DNA from: Sandaracinus amylolyticus | GTDB lineage: Bacteria > Myxococcota_A > Polyangia > Polyangiales > Sandaracinaceae | NCBI RefSeq assembly: GCF_021631985.1 | Contig: NZ_CP070225.1 | Span: forward strand, 4,960,001 to 5,024,000 | Length of the DNA: 64,000 bases | Direction: 5' to 3' | Shown here: positions 26,210 through 36,461 of the stretch, in pieces | Layout of the letters: every line of letters begins with the position of its first letter | How positions within the stretch are numbered: position 1 is the first letter of the stretch | Made by a program: the position numbers and the translations under genes | The notes under the pieces: model-generated | Told to the model about the DNA's origin: nothing | The model's input: the letters and a program-made list of their open reading frames with translations, nothing else | Databases searched by the model: none

Positions 26210-27529
26210 TCAGAGCCCGGTGATCGGCCCGGTGTTGAAGTCGCGGTGGCCGAACGAGGTGATCTCCATCCCGAACGTGTTCGCGATCGTCACCAGCAGA
26301 TCGTTGTGCGGGCGATCGCCGTAGCGCAGCCAGCGCCCGCCGCGCAGGCCCGCCGCGCCGCCGCCCGCGATCACGAGGCGCATGTCGTTGCGCGAGTGGG
26401 TGTTGCCCTTCGAGAGCTCGTTGCCCCAGAGCACGATCGTGTGATCGAGCATCGTGCCGTCGCGCTCCGGGATCGCGTCGAGCAGGCCGAGGAAGTGCGC
26501 GATCTCCTGGGCGTACCAGCGGTTGATGCGCGTCAGCTTCTGCTGCGCGGTCGCGTTGCCGTCGCCCTCGTGCGAGAGCGTGTGGTGCCCCTCGGCGACG
26601 TCGAGCCACGAGAAGCGCTGCTCGCTCGTCGCGCCGCTGTAGAGCACCGTCGCGACCCGCGTCGCGTCGCAGCGCAGCGCGCTCGCGAGCACGTCGAGCA
26701 TCAGCCGGCTCGAGCGCGGGTAGTTGTCGCTCGCGCGGTGATCGAAGCGCGCCGGTGCGTCGGGCGCGGCGCAGCTTCCGCCCTCGAGCGCGGCATCGAG
26801 CGAGCGCTCCACCTCGCGCAGCGACTCGAGGTGCGCCTCGAGCCGCGGCCGGTGCTCGCTGCCGAGCGCGCCGTGCAGCGCCGAGAGATCGTCGCGCGCG
26901 AGATCGAGCACGCTCTGGCGCTCGCGCCGCTGTCGCTCGAGCACCTCGCGGTCGACGCCCGCCGACGCGAAGAGGCGATCGAACACCTGGAACGGATCGT
27001 CGCTCGGAGGCAGCGGATCGTTCGCGCCGCGGTAGGCGACGCGATGGCGGTTGTTCGAGCCGGTGACGCGCACGCCGAGCTCGAGCGAGCGCAGCCGCGT
27101 GATGCCGTCGAGGTGCGTCGCGATCGCCTGATCGATCGACTCGCCCGCGGCCCAGCCCGCGCGCACGTCGCAGTCGCCGCCGCCGCAGAAGTCGCCCTCG
27201 AGCAGCGGCTGTCCGGTGAGCAGCGCGCCGATGCCCTTCTGGTGCGCGGCGCCGGGCCCGACGCGCGTCACGCTCATGTCGAGCCCGTCGAGCACGATCG
27301 ACTTCGCGCGATACGGCGCGAGCGGCTCGAGGATCGATCCGAGGGTGAACGACGTGTCGCTCGAGCGCGTGCCCCAGGCATCGCCGATCGTGCCGTTCGG
27401 CGTGAAGATCGCGACGAAGCGCAGCGGGAACGCGGGCACGTCGGCGCGCGCGCGAAGGAGGTTCGTGAAGGGCAGCGCCGCCGCGGCGGCGCCCATCCCG
27501 ATCCCTCGGAGCAGATCACGACGCTTCAC
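26210..27529 (-). CDS. DUF1552 protein with Tat signal peptide
   Basis: 439 residues. It begins with a twin-arginine signal (MKRRDLLRGIGMGAAAAALPF), so it should be exported folded. The body matches the DUF1552 family: LRFVAIFTPNGTIGDAW, GAAHQKGIGALLTGQPLLEG, EGHHTLSHEGDGN and IVLWGNELSKGNTHSRNDM, the last two blocks giving several conserved His, Glu and Asn residues. The family sits in the sulfatase/phosphatase-like (alkaline phosphatase) clan by fold prediction, but its chemistry is unknown. The GTG at 27529 overlaps the stop of the DUF1592 gene (GTGA), reproducing the DUF1592-DUF1552 pairing common in Planctomycetes and Myxococcota. Confidence 0.85.
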   Translation of the reverse strand: MKRRDLLRGIGMGAAAAALPFTNLLRARADVPAFPLRFVAIFTPNGTIGDAWGTRSSDTSFTLGSILEPLAPYRAKSIVLDGLDMSVTRVGPGAAHQKGIGALLTGQPLLEGDFCGGGDCDVRAGWAAGESIDQAIATHLDGITRLRSLELGVRVTGSNNRHRVAYRGANDPLPPSDDPFQVFDRLFASAGVDREVLERQRRERQSVLDLARDDLSALHGALGSEHRPRLEAHLESLREVERSLDAALEGGSCAAPDAPARFDHRASDNYPRSSRLMLDVLASALRCDATRVATVLYSGATSEQRFSWLDVAEGHHTLSHEGDGNATAQQKLTRINRWYAQEIAHFLGLLDAIPERDGTMLDHTIVLWGNELSKGNTHSRNDMRLVIAGGGAAGLRGGRWLRYGDRPHNDLLVTIANTFGMEITSFGHRDFNTGPITGL

Positions 27530-29187
27530 GGGCTCACCTCTCCTTCGGCGGCGCGGCGATAGAGGAACGCATCGGTGCGGACGAGCGCGATGATCAGCGC
27601 GCGCAGGTCGCGCCCCGACTCGTCGAACGCGCGGCGCACCTCGTCGATCGAGCACGCGTCCGCCTCCTCGACGGTGCGGCGGAACGCGAACTCCCACCAC
27701 TGCTGGGTCAGGCACGCGTGGACGTCGGGGCTGTTCGCGAGGCGGTGCGCGAGATCGACCGCGCCCTCGAACTCGCCATCCGTCTCGCGGGTGCCGACGA
27801 TGCGCCCGCTCGCGTCGACGTCGAAGCCCTCGTCGCGATCGCGCCAGCGACCGATCGCGTCGTAGTGCTCGAAGCCGAACCCGATCGGGTCCATCAGCTC
27901 GTGGCACCCGGAGCACGCGGGATCGCTGCGGTGCTGCTCGAAGCGATCGCGCGTGCTGGCCGAGGGGTCCGGCTCGGGCGGAACGACCAGCAGATCCTCG
28001 GGCGGTGGAGGAAGCGTCTGGCAGAGCAGCCGCTCGCGGACGAATCGTCCACGGAACACCGGCGAGCTCTGGTTGCCGCGCGCGTGCTGCGAGAGGAACC
28101 CCGGCTGCGTGAGCAAGCCCGCGCGCTGCGTGGGATCGAGCGCGACGCGCACCGGCTCGGTCGCGCCCTCGGGCACCTCCACGCCGTACACCGCGGCGAG
28201 CGCGGGCGAGACGAACGAGTAGTCGGCGGTGAGCAGCTCGTCGAGCGTGCCGCTGCCCTCGGTGAGCACGTGATCGACGAACGCGCGCGTCTCGTCGTGC
28301 ATCGCGGCGGCGAGCTCGTCGCTCCAGTCGGGATAGGTCTCGGGGTCCTTGCTGACGACGTCGAGCTCGAGCTCGAGCCACGCGTCGACGAAGCGCTCGA
28401 TGGTGCGCAGCGCGCGCGGGTCGTCGAGCATGCGGCGCGCGTGATCCGCGATCTGATCGACGGTCTCGAGCTCGCCCGCGTCGGCCGCGGCGAAGAGCGC
28501 GTCGTCGGGCATCGTGCCCCAGAGGAAGTACGAGAGGCGCGTCGCGCGCTCGTCCATCGTGAGCGGGATGACACGCTCGCCCGCGGCGAGATCGGGCGGG
28601 CCGAGCTCGACGCGGTAGAGGAAGTACGGCGACGTGAGCATCGCGGTGATCACGAGACGGATGCCGCTCTCGAAGTCGCTCCCCGCGCGATGGACCTCCA
28701 TCACGCGATCGATCTGCGCGTCGTCGAGCGCGCGGCGGTAGGCGCGACGACCGAACGACGTCACGAACGCGCGCGCGCACGCCTCGTCGCCGTTCGCGAG
28801 ATCGCAGGGCAGGAGGTCGCCGAGCCCGCGCCCGATCGCGCTCGCGGCGAGCGTCTCCGCGGCGCGCAGATAATTCTCGGCGAGCAGCGGCGACACCGTC
28901 GCGCCGACCGCGAAGCCGAGGCCGTCCTCGTCGGGCGGGAACGCGCGCGCCGGCGCCGACTCGTCGCCGAGCAGCGCGAGCACGGTCGCGTCGTACTCGT
29001 CGCGGGTGAGGCGGCGGAACGGTGAGCTGCCGGGCTGGATCTCGCGCTCGCAGAGCGCCTCGGGGATCGGGCCTGGACCGCCCGGTGGCGCGGTGCCGCT
29101 GGGCCGCGCGGCCGGGTCTTCGAGCGCACCGACGCACGCGCTCGACACCAGCGCGGAGATCGTGATCGCGAGGAGGTCGCGTCGCAT
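27526..29187 (-). CDS. DUF1587/1592/1588/1585 lipoprotein with c-type heme motif
   Basis: 553 residues from the ATG at 29187. The N-terminus is a lipoprotein signal with Cys about residue 18 (LVSSAC). In order come DUF1587-like (FRRLTRDEYDATVLALLGD), DUF1595/1592 (RRAYRRALDDAQIDRVMEV; LTMDERATRLSYFLWGTMPDD), DUF1588 (RAGLLTQPGFLSQHARGNQSS), a CSGCHELMDPIGFGFEHYD stretch and a DUF1585 end. CSGCH is a CxxCH heme c site. These proteins are planctomycete-type cytochromes that pair with DUF1552 proteins and probably act in extracytoplasmic electron transfer or polymer oxidation; the substrate is unknown. An upstream ATG at 29205 is less likely because the signal core begins at MRRDLL. Confidence 0.85.
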   Translation of the reverse strand: MRRDLLAITISALVSSACVGALEDPAARPSGTAPPGGPGPIPEALCEREIQPGSSPFRRLTRDEYDATVLALLGDESAPARAFPPDEDGLGFAVGATVSPLLAENYLRAAETLAASAIGRGLGDLLPCDLANGDEACARAFVTSFGRRAYRRALDDAQIDRVMEVHRAGSDFESGIRLVITAMLTSPYFLYRVELGPPDLAAGERVIPLTMDERATRLSYFLWGTMPDDALFAAADAGELETVDQIADHARRMLDDPRALRTIERFVDAWLELELDVVSKDPETYPDWSDELAAAMHDETRAFVDHVLTEGSGTLDELLTADYSFVSPALAAVYGVEVPEGATEPVRVALDPTQRAGLLTQPGFLSQHARGNQSSPVFRGRFVRERLLCQTLPPPPEDLLVVPPEPDPSASTRDRFEQHRSDPACSGCHELMDPIGFGFEHYDAIGRWRDRDEGFDVDASGRIVGTRETDGEFEGAVDLAHRLANSPDVHACLTQQWWEFAFRRTVEEADACSIDEVRRAFDESGRDLRALIIALVRTDAFLYRRAAEGEVSP

Positions 29188-29346
29188 GGGCGGCCCGCTG
29201 TGCACGAGGCGTGCACACCCTGTTTTCCAAGAGATCCATGCGAGCCTGCGACCGCGCGGGCGCGGAGAGCACGAGGCGCTCCGCGAGGGTGCGACCGCGC
29301 CGTCGCAGGCGCGTTCGCGGACCCGGAGCTCACGCCGTTCGCGTGA

Positions 29347-29904
29347 TCAGCGCCGCAGGTAGTCGCGCACCAGGAGCGGCACCTCGCGCAGCGCGCCCTT
29401 GCTGCGCACCCAGGGCCCGGCGGTGACGGGCGAGACCGCGACGTCGTCGAACTCGCGCGCGAAGACGAGCGCGGCGCGCGTCGCGTGGAATCCGTCGGTG
29501 ACGATCAGCACGCGGCGCGCGTCGGTGAGGGCGCGCGCGAAGCGCGCGTTCTCGGCGGTCGAGGTCGATCGCTCCTCGAGCACCATCGCGTCGTCGGGGA
29601 CGCCGTGCTCGCGAAGGATCGCCGCCGCGGCGTGCGCCTCGCTCGGAGGATGGGTGCCGACGCCTCCGGTGAGCACGACGATCGGCGCGCGCCCCTCGAG
29701 CCACAACGTCGCGGCGCGACGGGCCCGGCGCGCGAGCACGCGCGAGGCCCGGCCGTCCTGGTTCACGCGGCACCCGAGCACGACGATCGCGTCGTAGGTG
29801 CCATCGGGCGCAGCGCGCGATCCGCGCACGTCGATCGCGACGGCCGCGGCGAGCCACGCGGCGATCGTGGTGCCGACGAGGATCACGCTCCACCGCCGAG
29901 CCAT
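29347..29904 (-). CDS. DUF218 (ElyC/SanA/YdcF-like) membrane-anchored protein
   Basis: 185 residues. One N-terminal membrane anchor (about 6-25) precedes a DUF218 domain: YDAIVVLGCRVNQDGRASR, VVLTGGVGTHPPSEAHAAA, LEERSTSTAENARFA and VLIVTDGFHATRAALVFARE. Family members (E. coli SanA, ElyC) act at the cell envelope, affecting peptidoglycan or vancomycin permeability. The catalytic function is not settled. It is followed on the same strand by the DUF1592/DUF1552 pair after a 159-bp gap that must hold that operon's promoter. Confidence 0.85.
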   Translation of the reverse strand: MARRWSVILVGTTIAAWLAAAVAIDVRGSRAAPDGTYDAIVVLGCRVNQDGRASRVLARRARRAATLWLEGRAPIVVLTGGVGTHPPSEAHAAAAILREHGVPDDAMVLEERSTSTAENARFARALTDARRVLIVTDGFHATRAALVFAREFDDVAVSPVTAGPWVRSKGALREVPLLVRDYLRR

Positions 29905-29962
29905 CGAGCGCCCATCCTGGCAGCCCGGTGTGGCGCGTCCGTGGCGATGCCGAGGAGAGCTG

Positions 29963-30607
29963 TCATGCGCCGCTGCGTCGCGCGCCCACCGGCACGACGT
30001 CGAACGCGGCGAGCACCTCGGGGTCGACTGCGAGCTCGCCCGCGAGGAAGCGCTCGAGGTGCGGCAGCGAGTCGCAGCCCCAGAACATCTCGCCGTCGAC
30101 GAGGATCGTGGGCACGCCGAACACGCCCGCGGCGATCGCGTCGTCGGTCGCGCGGCGGAGAGATGCTTTGACCTCCAACGATTCGGCGCGCGCGAGCGCG
30201 TCCGCGCCGAGCCCGACCTCGCGCGCGATCACGGCGAGCGTCTCGGGATCCGCCACGTCCTCGCCGCGCGCCCATGCACCCGCGAACACACGATCGATCA
30301 GCGCGCGTCGGGTCGCGCGATCCATGTCGATCGACGCGAGCCGGAGCGCGCCGAGCGAGCGGAAGGGGAGCGCGCGCGGGGCCGCCATCGGCACGTCCCA
30401 CGCGCTCGCGATCCGCAGCACGTCGCGCGCAAGGTAGCGCCGCTTCGCGTCGATCTCGGCGGGACCGCGGGTGCCGTGCGCGCCGAGCAGCCCCGCGAAG
30501 ACCACCGGCACCGGCTCGACCTCGCGCCCGGCGCGCGCCGCGACGTCGTGGATGCGCGACCACGCGAGGTACGCATAGGGCGAGAGGAAATCGAAGAGGA
30601 ACTGCAT
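29963..30607 (-). CDS. DsbA-family / 2-hydroxychromene-2-carboxylate isomerase-like protein
   Basis: 214 residues with a thioredoxin fold interrupted by a helical insertion. The N-terminus FDFLSPYAYLAWSRI is diagnostic of the HCCA isomerase/kappa-GST group, which has a catalytic Ser (SPY) instead of the DsbA CxxC. The C-terminal GVFGVPTILVDGEMFWGCDSL includes the cis-Pro loop. The reaction is glutathione-dependent isomerisation of an aromatic breakdown intermediate, or a general GST reaction. I chose the ATG at 30607 (MQFLFDF); a longer frame to 30655 adds 16 residues before the first strand. It is divergent from the HEAT gene. Confidence 0.85.
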   Translation of the reverse strand: MQFLFDFLSPYAYLAWSRIHDVAARAGREVEPVPVVFAGLLGAHGTRGPAEIDAKRRYLARDVLRIASAWDVPMAAPRALPFRSLGALRLASIDMDRATRRALIDRVFAGAWARGEDVADPETLAVIAREVGLGADALARAESLEVKASLRRATDDAIAAGVFGVPTILVDGEMFWGCDSLPHLERFLAGELAVDPEVLAAFDVVPVGARRSGA

Positions 30608-30699
30608 GGGCCTCGCGCGGATCTGCCACGCGTCGCGTGTCGTCGTCACCTCCATTCGCGCGTCTCGGGTACCCTGCGGCGGGGAGCCGAGGAGAATGA

Positions 30700-31473
30700 A
30701 TGCGTCGACGCGTTGATCTCGCCCTGGTGCTCTGCTTCGTCTTCTTCACCTTCACCTCTCCGGCCGCCGGGCAGTCGCTCGAGGCCACCGACCCCGTCGA
30801 GATCGAGCGCGCGATCACGGCGGCCGCGCGACCCGGGGATCGCGCGCTCGCGACGCAGCTCGCTGCCCGCATCGACGCGGGCCTGCCCGCGCCGTTGCTC
30901 TCGCGCGCGATCGAGTCGCTCGTGCAGAACGGGTCGCCGCCCGCGGTCTCGGCCCTGCTGACGCTCGCGCGCCACCGCCGCGCCGCGGTGCGCGCGCAGG
31001 TCGCGCGCGGGCTCGTGCGATCACGATCCGCCAACGCGCGCGGCGCGCTCGCCGATCTGCTCGACGATCCCGAGGCCGAGGTGCGCTCGGCCGCGGCGGT
31101 CGCGCTCGGCGAGGTCGGCGCGCAGGGCGTGATGGACACCGTGATGCTCGCCGCGCTGCGCGGCGTGCCCGAGGCCGCGATCCTCTTCGGCACCCAGGCG
31201 AGCGCGCAGGACGTCGCGCGCTTCCTGCGTCGCCTCGACGCGACGACGCTCGAGGCGAGCGCGCCCGCGCTCCGGATCCTGCTCGAGCGCGCGAACGTGC
31301 AGCGGCCGACGAAGCTCGCGATCGTGCAGCGGCTCGCCGCGCTCGAGGGCGCGCTCTCGGCGCGCGTGCTGCGCGAGGTCGGCGCGACGCTCCCGGAGAA
31401 CGATCCGGTGCGGCGTGCGATCGATCAGGCGCTCGCCACCGAGGACGCCGCGGCGGCGGAGGTGAGCCAGTGA
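30700..31473 (+). CDS. Secreted HEAT-repeat protein
   Basis: 257 residues. A signal peptide (about 1-24, ending SPAAGQS) precedes helical repeats of PBS-lyase/HEAT type, clearest in HRRAAVRAQVARGLVRSRS and LLDDPEAEVRSAAAVALGEV. No Cys or catalytic motif is present. It probably works as a binding scaffold in the periplasm. Its stop overlaps the GTG of the lipoprotein below, and the two are likely translated together and may bind one another, which is inference. Confidence 0.75.
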   Translation: MRRRVDLALVLCFVFFTFTSPAAGQSLEATDPVEIERAITAAARPGDRALATQLAARIDAGLPAPLLSRAIESLVQNGSPPAVSALLTLARHRRAAVRAQVARGLVRSRSANARGALADLLDDPEAEVRSAAAVALGEVGAQGVMDTVMLAALRGVPEAAILFGTQASAQDVARFLRRLDATTLEASAPALRILLERANVQRPTKLAIVQRLAALEGALSARVLREVGATLPENDPVRRAIDQALATEDAAAAEVSQ

Positions 31474-33566
31474 GGCGCGCGCTCGTGATGCTCGCGTGCG
31501 TGCTCGCCGCCTGCGGAGGCGGCGCGTTCGAGCCGCAGTACCCGGAGCGCCAGGAGCCGCACATGAGCGGCGTGATGCGCGAGCTCGCCGAGACACCGGC
31601 GCGCGCTGCCGATCCCGTGATCGTCGCGGTCACGACGTCTCCGCCCGGCCTGCTCTGCTGGGATCTGCGCGAAGGACGCGAGCGCTGGCGCGTGCAGACG
31701 GATGCGCGCTCGACGCCGATCGTCGCGGGTGAGCACGTGGTCACGACCGAGGCGGAAGGCGTGGTCGTCCGGCGGCTCGGCGACGGGTCGCGCGTGCTCG
31801 CGCTCGACGAGCAGGACCTCCATCTCGTCGGCGCCGATGGCGAGGCCGGCACGCTGGTGATCGCGCTCGCGCGCGGTGAAGGCGACACCCCGCTCGGTCA
31901 CGTCGTCGGTGTGCGCGACGGCGGGGTCGCGTGGTCGCACGAGCTGCCGCTCTCGGTGGGCAGCCCCGCCGTCGCCGGCGCGCTCGTGCTGGTGCCGTGG
32001 GGCCATCAGCGTCTCTCGATCCTCGATGCGGCGACCGGGCTCGAGCGGCTCCGGCTGCGCATGGAGCACGCGGTGTTGGGCCACGCGATGCACGACGGTG
32101 CGCGCGTGATGGTCGGACAACATCGGGTGTTCCCGGTGAGCGCGGAGCTCTTCGAGGACGAGCGCGCGCAGCGCCGCGCCGGGCTCGAGCCGCGCGGGCG
32201 CGCGCTGCCCGGACAGCCGCCGCTGCTGCCCGACGCGTACGAGCCGCGCATGAACGCGGAGAGCGCGCGCAACCGCGTGCGCCTCGCGTGGGCGCTCGCC
32301 GACGGAGAGCCCGCGTCGTTCGCCGACGACGCGCTCTACTTCGTGTTCTACCGGCTCGTGTTCGGGCTCGCCGCGGGCGAGGACGAGGTGCGGTGGGTGC
32401 ACGATCGCGAGCACGACGTCGTCGGCGCCGACGCGGTGCCGGGCGGGCTCGTCGTGCTCACCGACGACGGTCGCATCTCGCTGCTCGGCGCGCGTGACGG
32501 TCGGCCTCGCCTCGAGGCCAGCCTCGGGGTCCCGGTGCGGGCCGCCGACGTGCGCGCAGACGGCCTCGCGGTGCCCGACGCGAGCACCTCGGACCCCGCG
32601 CCTCCGCTGCGCGATCGGCTCCACGCGGTCGCGTCGCTCCACGACGTGCGCGTCGGGGCGGGGCGCGCGTTCGCGATCCGCTTCCTCGCGCGCGATCCGA
32701 GCGCCGACGTCACCGCGCAGCTCGTCGCGCTCTGCGCGGATCGGAGCGACACGTCGCAGGCTCGCGCCGCGGCGTGCGAGCAGCTCGCGGTGCGCGAGCA
32801 GGGCGGCGAGCACGTGCTCGCGGCGCTGCGCGAGGGTGCGTCGTACCTGGAGCAGCGGCCCGCGCCGCCGATCGCGGCGCTCGCGCGCGCCGCGGGCACG
32901 ATGCGACTGCGGCAGGCGCTGCCGTATCTCGTGACGCACCTCGAGGATCCCGCGACGCCGGTCGACGAGCTGCCGGGCCTCTTCGAGGGGCTCGCGGCGC
33001 TGGGTGATGCGCGCGCGCTCGCGCCGATCGAGCGCTTCGTGCGCCTCTATCACGCGGATGCGACCGACGCGCGCATGATCGATGCGCTCGCGGCCGGGGC
33101 GCGCGCCGTGGTCGCGCTCGCGCCGGTGAGGCTCGATGCGGTACGAGGGCTCGCCGACGATCCGCTCGCGCCGGCACCGGTGCGAGAGCGGCTCGCGCAG
33201 GCCCTCGCGCCGCCCGCGCCGTCCGAGCCCGCGCCGACCCCGCCGCCGGCGCGCGAGCGCCCGCAGCCTGCTGCGGCGCCGGAGCCCGAGCCGGCCGCGG
33301 ATCTCCCCGAGGCGGTCACCACCGAGATGACGGACGCCGTGATGGCGCCGGTGCAGGCGCGCCTGCGCGCGTGCCTCGAGCGAGCCGAAGGCGATCCACT
33401 CCCGTCGGCGCGCATCGCGGTGATGATCGACGAAGCGGGCGCGATCCAGACGGTGTCGGTCACGCCGGCCGATCTGCAGTCGTGCGTGGAGCCGCTGGTC
33501 CGCCCGCGCACGTTCCCGCGGACGCGACGCGGCCGCCAGGTCGTCGTGCACACCGTCCGTCGCTGA
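31470..33566 (+). CDS. Lipoprotein: PQQ-type propeller, HEAT-like repeats and AgmX/PglI-type C-terminal domain
   Basis: 698 residues. A lipobox LAAC gives Cys15. Residues ~45-370 are a PQQ-like propeller (CWDLREGRERWRVQTD, SILDAATGLERLRL and LLGARDGRPRLEASL blades). Residues ~380-560 look like helical HEAT-type repeats. A Pro/Ala/Glu linker (about 570-612) leads to a C-terminal ~85-residue domain: MAPVQARLRACLERAEGD, strands, and a second Cys in LQSCVEPLVRPRTFPRTR. This resembles the TonB-like AgmX/PglI C-terminal domain of myxobacteria. The GTG start overlaps the HEAT gene stop. It likely forms an envelope complex; the partner is unknown. Confidence 0.7.
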   Translation: MRRALVMLACVLAACGGGAFEPQYPERQEPHMSGVMRELAETPARAADPVIVAVTTSPPGLLCWDLREGRERWRVQTDARSTPIVAGEHVVTTEAEGVVVRRLGDGSRVLALDEQDLHLVGADGEAGTLVIALARGEGDTPLGHVVGVRDGGVAWSHELPLSVGSPAVAGALVLVPWGHQRLSILDAATGLERLRLRMEHAVLGHAMHDGARVMVGQHRVFPVSAELFEDERAQRRAGLEPRGRALPGQPPLLPDAYEPRMNAESARNRVRLAWALADGEPASFADDALYFVFYRLVFGLAAGEDEVRWVHDREHDVVGADAVPGGLVVLTDDGRISLLGARDGRPRLEASLGVPVRAADVRADGLAVPDASTSDPAPPLRDRLHAVASLHDVRVGAGRAFAIRFLARDPSADVTAQLVALCADRSDTSQARAAACEQLAVREQGGEHVLAALREGASYLEQRPAPPIAALARAAGTMRLRQALPYLVTHLEDPATPVDELPGLFEGLAALGDARALAPIERFVRLYHADATDARMIDALAAGARAVVALAPVRLDAVRGLADDPLAPAPVRERLAQALAPPAPSEPAPTPPPARERPQPAAAPEPEPAADLPEAVTTEMTDAVMAPVQARLRACLERAEGDPLPSARIAVMIDEAGAIQTVSVTPADLQSCVEPLVRPRTFPRTRRGRQVVVHTVRR

Positions 33567-33577
33567 GACGAAACCGG

Positions 33578-33672
33578 AGAATTCACCGCAGAGATCACAG
33601 AGGGCCGCAGAGAGAGAAACCTTTTTCTTCTCCGATCTCTGCGGCCCTCTGCGGCGCTCTGTGGTGAATTCT
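33578..33672. repeat. Long inverted repeat / terminator element
   Basis: Imperfect arms begin and end with AGAATTCACC / GGTGAATTCT and continue with CGCAGAG-type blocks (GGGCCGCAGAG against CTCTGCGGCCC), around a T-rich loop (ACCTTTTTCTTCTCC). It fills the gap between the convergent lipoprotein and nitrilase genes. It reads as a mobile-looking intergenic palindrome that probably terminates transcription both ways. Confidence 0.7.
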
Positions 33673-33678
33673 TCTGCT

Positions 33679-34559
33679 TCAGCTCTTCGACCCGAGCACG
33701 CGGTGCCGCAGCGAGGGCAGGCTCGCGCGCACCTTCTCGACGACGCTCGGATCGATCCACGCGGTCGCGACGCCCTCGCCCTCGCCGCACTCCGCGAGGA
33801 CGGTGCCCCACGGATCGCAGATCAGCGCATGCCCGTAGCTGCGACGCTGCCCGAAGTGGTGCCCGGTCTGCGCGGCCGCGAGCACGTACGACTGGGCCTC
33901 GATCGCGCGCGCACGCAGCAGCACGTGCCAGTGATCCTTGCCCGTCGTGAGCGTGAACGCGGCGGGCACCGCCAGCGCGATCGCGCCGCGATCGACGAGC
34001 CCGCGATAGAGCTCGGGGAAGCGCACGTCGTAGCAGACCGACAGGCCGAGCTTGCCGAACGGCGCGTCGGCGACGACGAGCTCCGAGCCCGGCTCGACCG
34101 TCGCCGACTCCTCGAGCTTCGTGCCGTCCGGGAGGTCGACGTCGAACAGATGGATCTTGCGATAGACCGCGCGCACCGTGCCGAGCTCGTCGACGTGCAC
34201 GCACGCGTTGCGCACCTTGCCCGCGCTGCCGTGAAGAGGAGCAGCGCCCTTCTCCCAGAACCCGCCGAGCACCAGCTGCGCGCGGGTGCGCCGCGCGAGC
34301 TCGCTCATGCGCGCCAGGATCGGACCGCCCACCGGCGCGGAGCGGCCGGGGGTCGACAGGGGGGCGGAGCCCTCCGGGGAAGGCAGCGACTCGGCGAGCT
34401 CCAGCTTGCCGTTCTCGGGCCCGAGGTACGCGAAGCACTCGGGGATCACGACCAGCGTCGCGCGGTCCGCGGCCGCCTCGCGCACCAGGCGCTCGACCGT
34501 GAGCAGGTTCGCCTCGACGTCGCCCGTCGACGTCATCTGCACCACACCGACCTTGGTCC

Positions 34560-34563
<4 letters not shown>
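33679..34563 (-). CDS. Carbon-nitrogen hydrolase (nitrilase family, Nit-like)
   Basis: 294-residue cytosolic enzyme hydrolysing a non-peptide C-N bond, probably an amide. The Glu-Lys-Cys triad is visible: Glu in VVIPECFAYLG, Lys in AVYRKIHLFDVD, and Cys in GLSVCYDVRFPELYR. Family members of the Nit1/Nit2 branch repair deaminated glutathione or act as omega-amidase; the KIHLFDVD signature fits that branch. An insertion around residue 60-80 (SLPSPEGSAPLSTPGR) is longer than usual. It overlaps the sigma-54 activator gene upstream by ATGA, so it is translated from that transcript. Confidence 0.88.
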
Positions 34564-36389
<1,826 letters not shown>

Positions 36390-36461
36390 TGCTCCCTGGA
36401 CCCCCGGCATACCTCGATGTGGGCGCGGCGGGAAGCGGCTCGAGCCCTATGCTCCGTCGCC

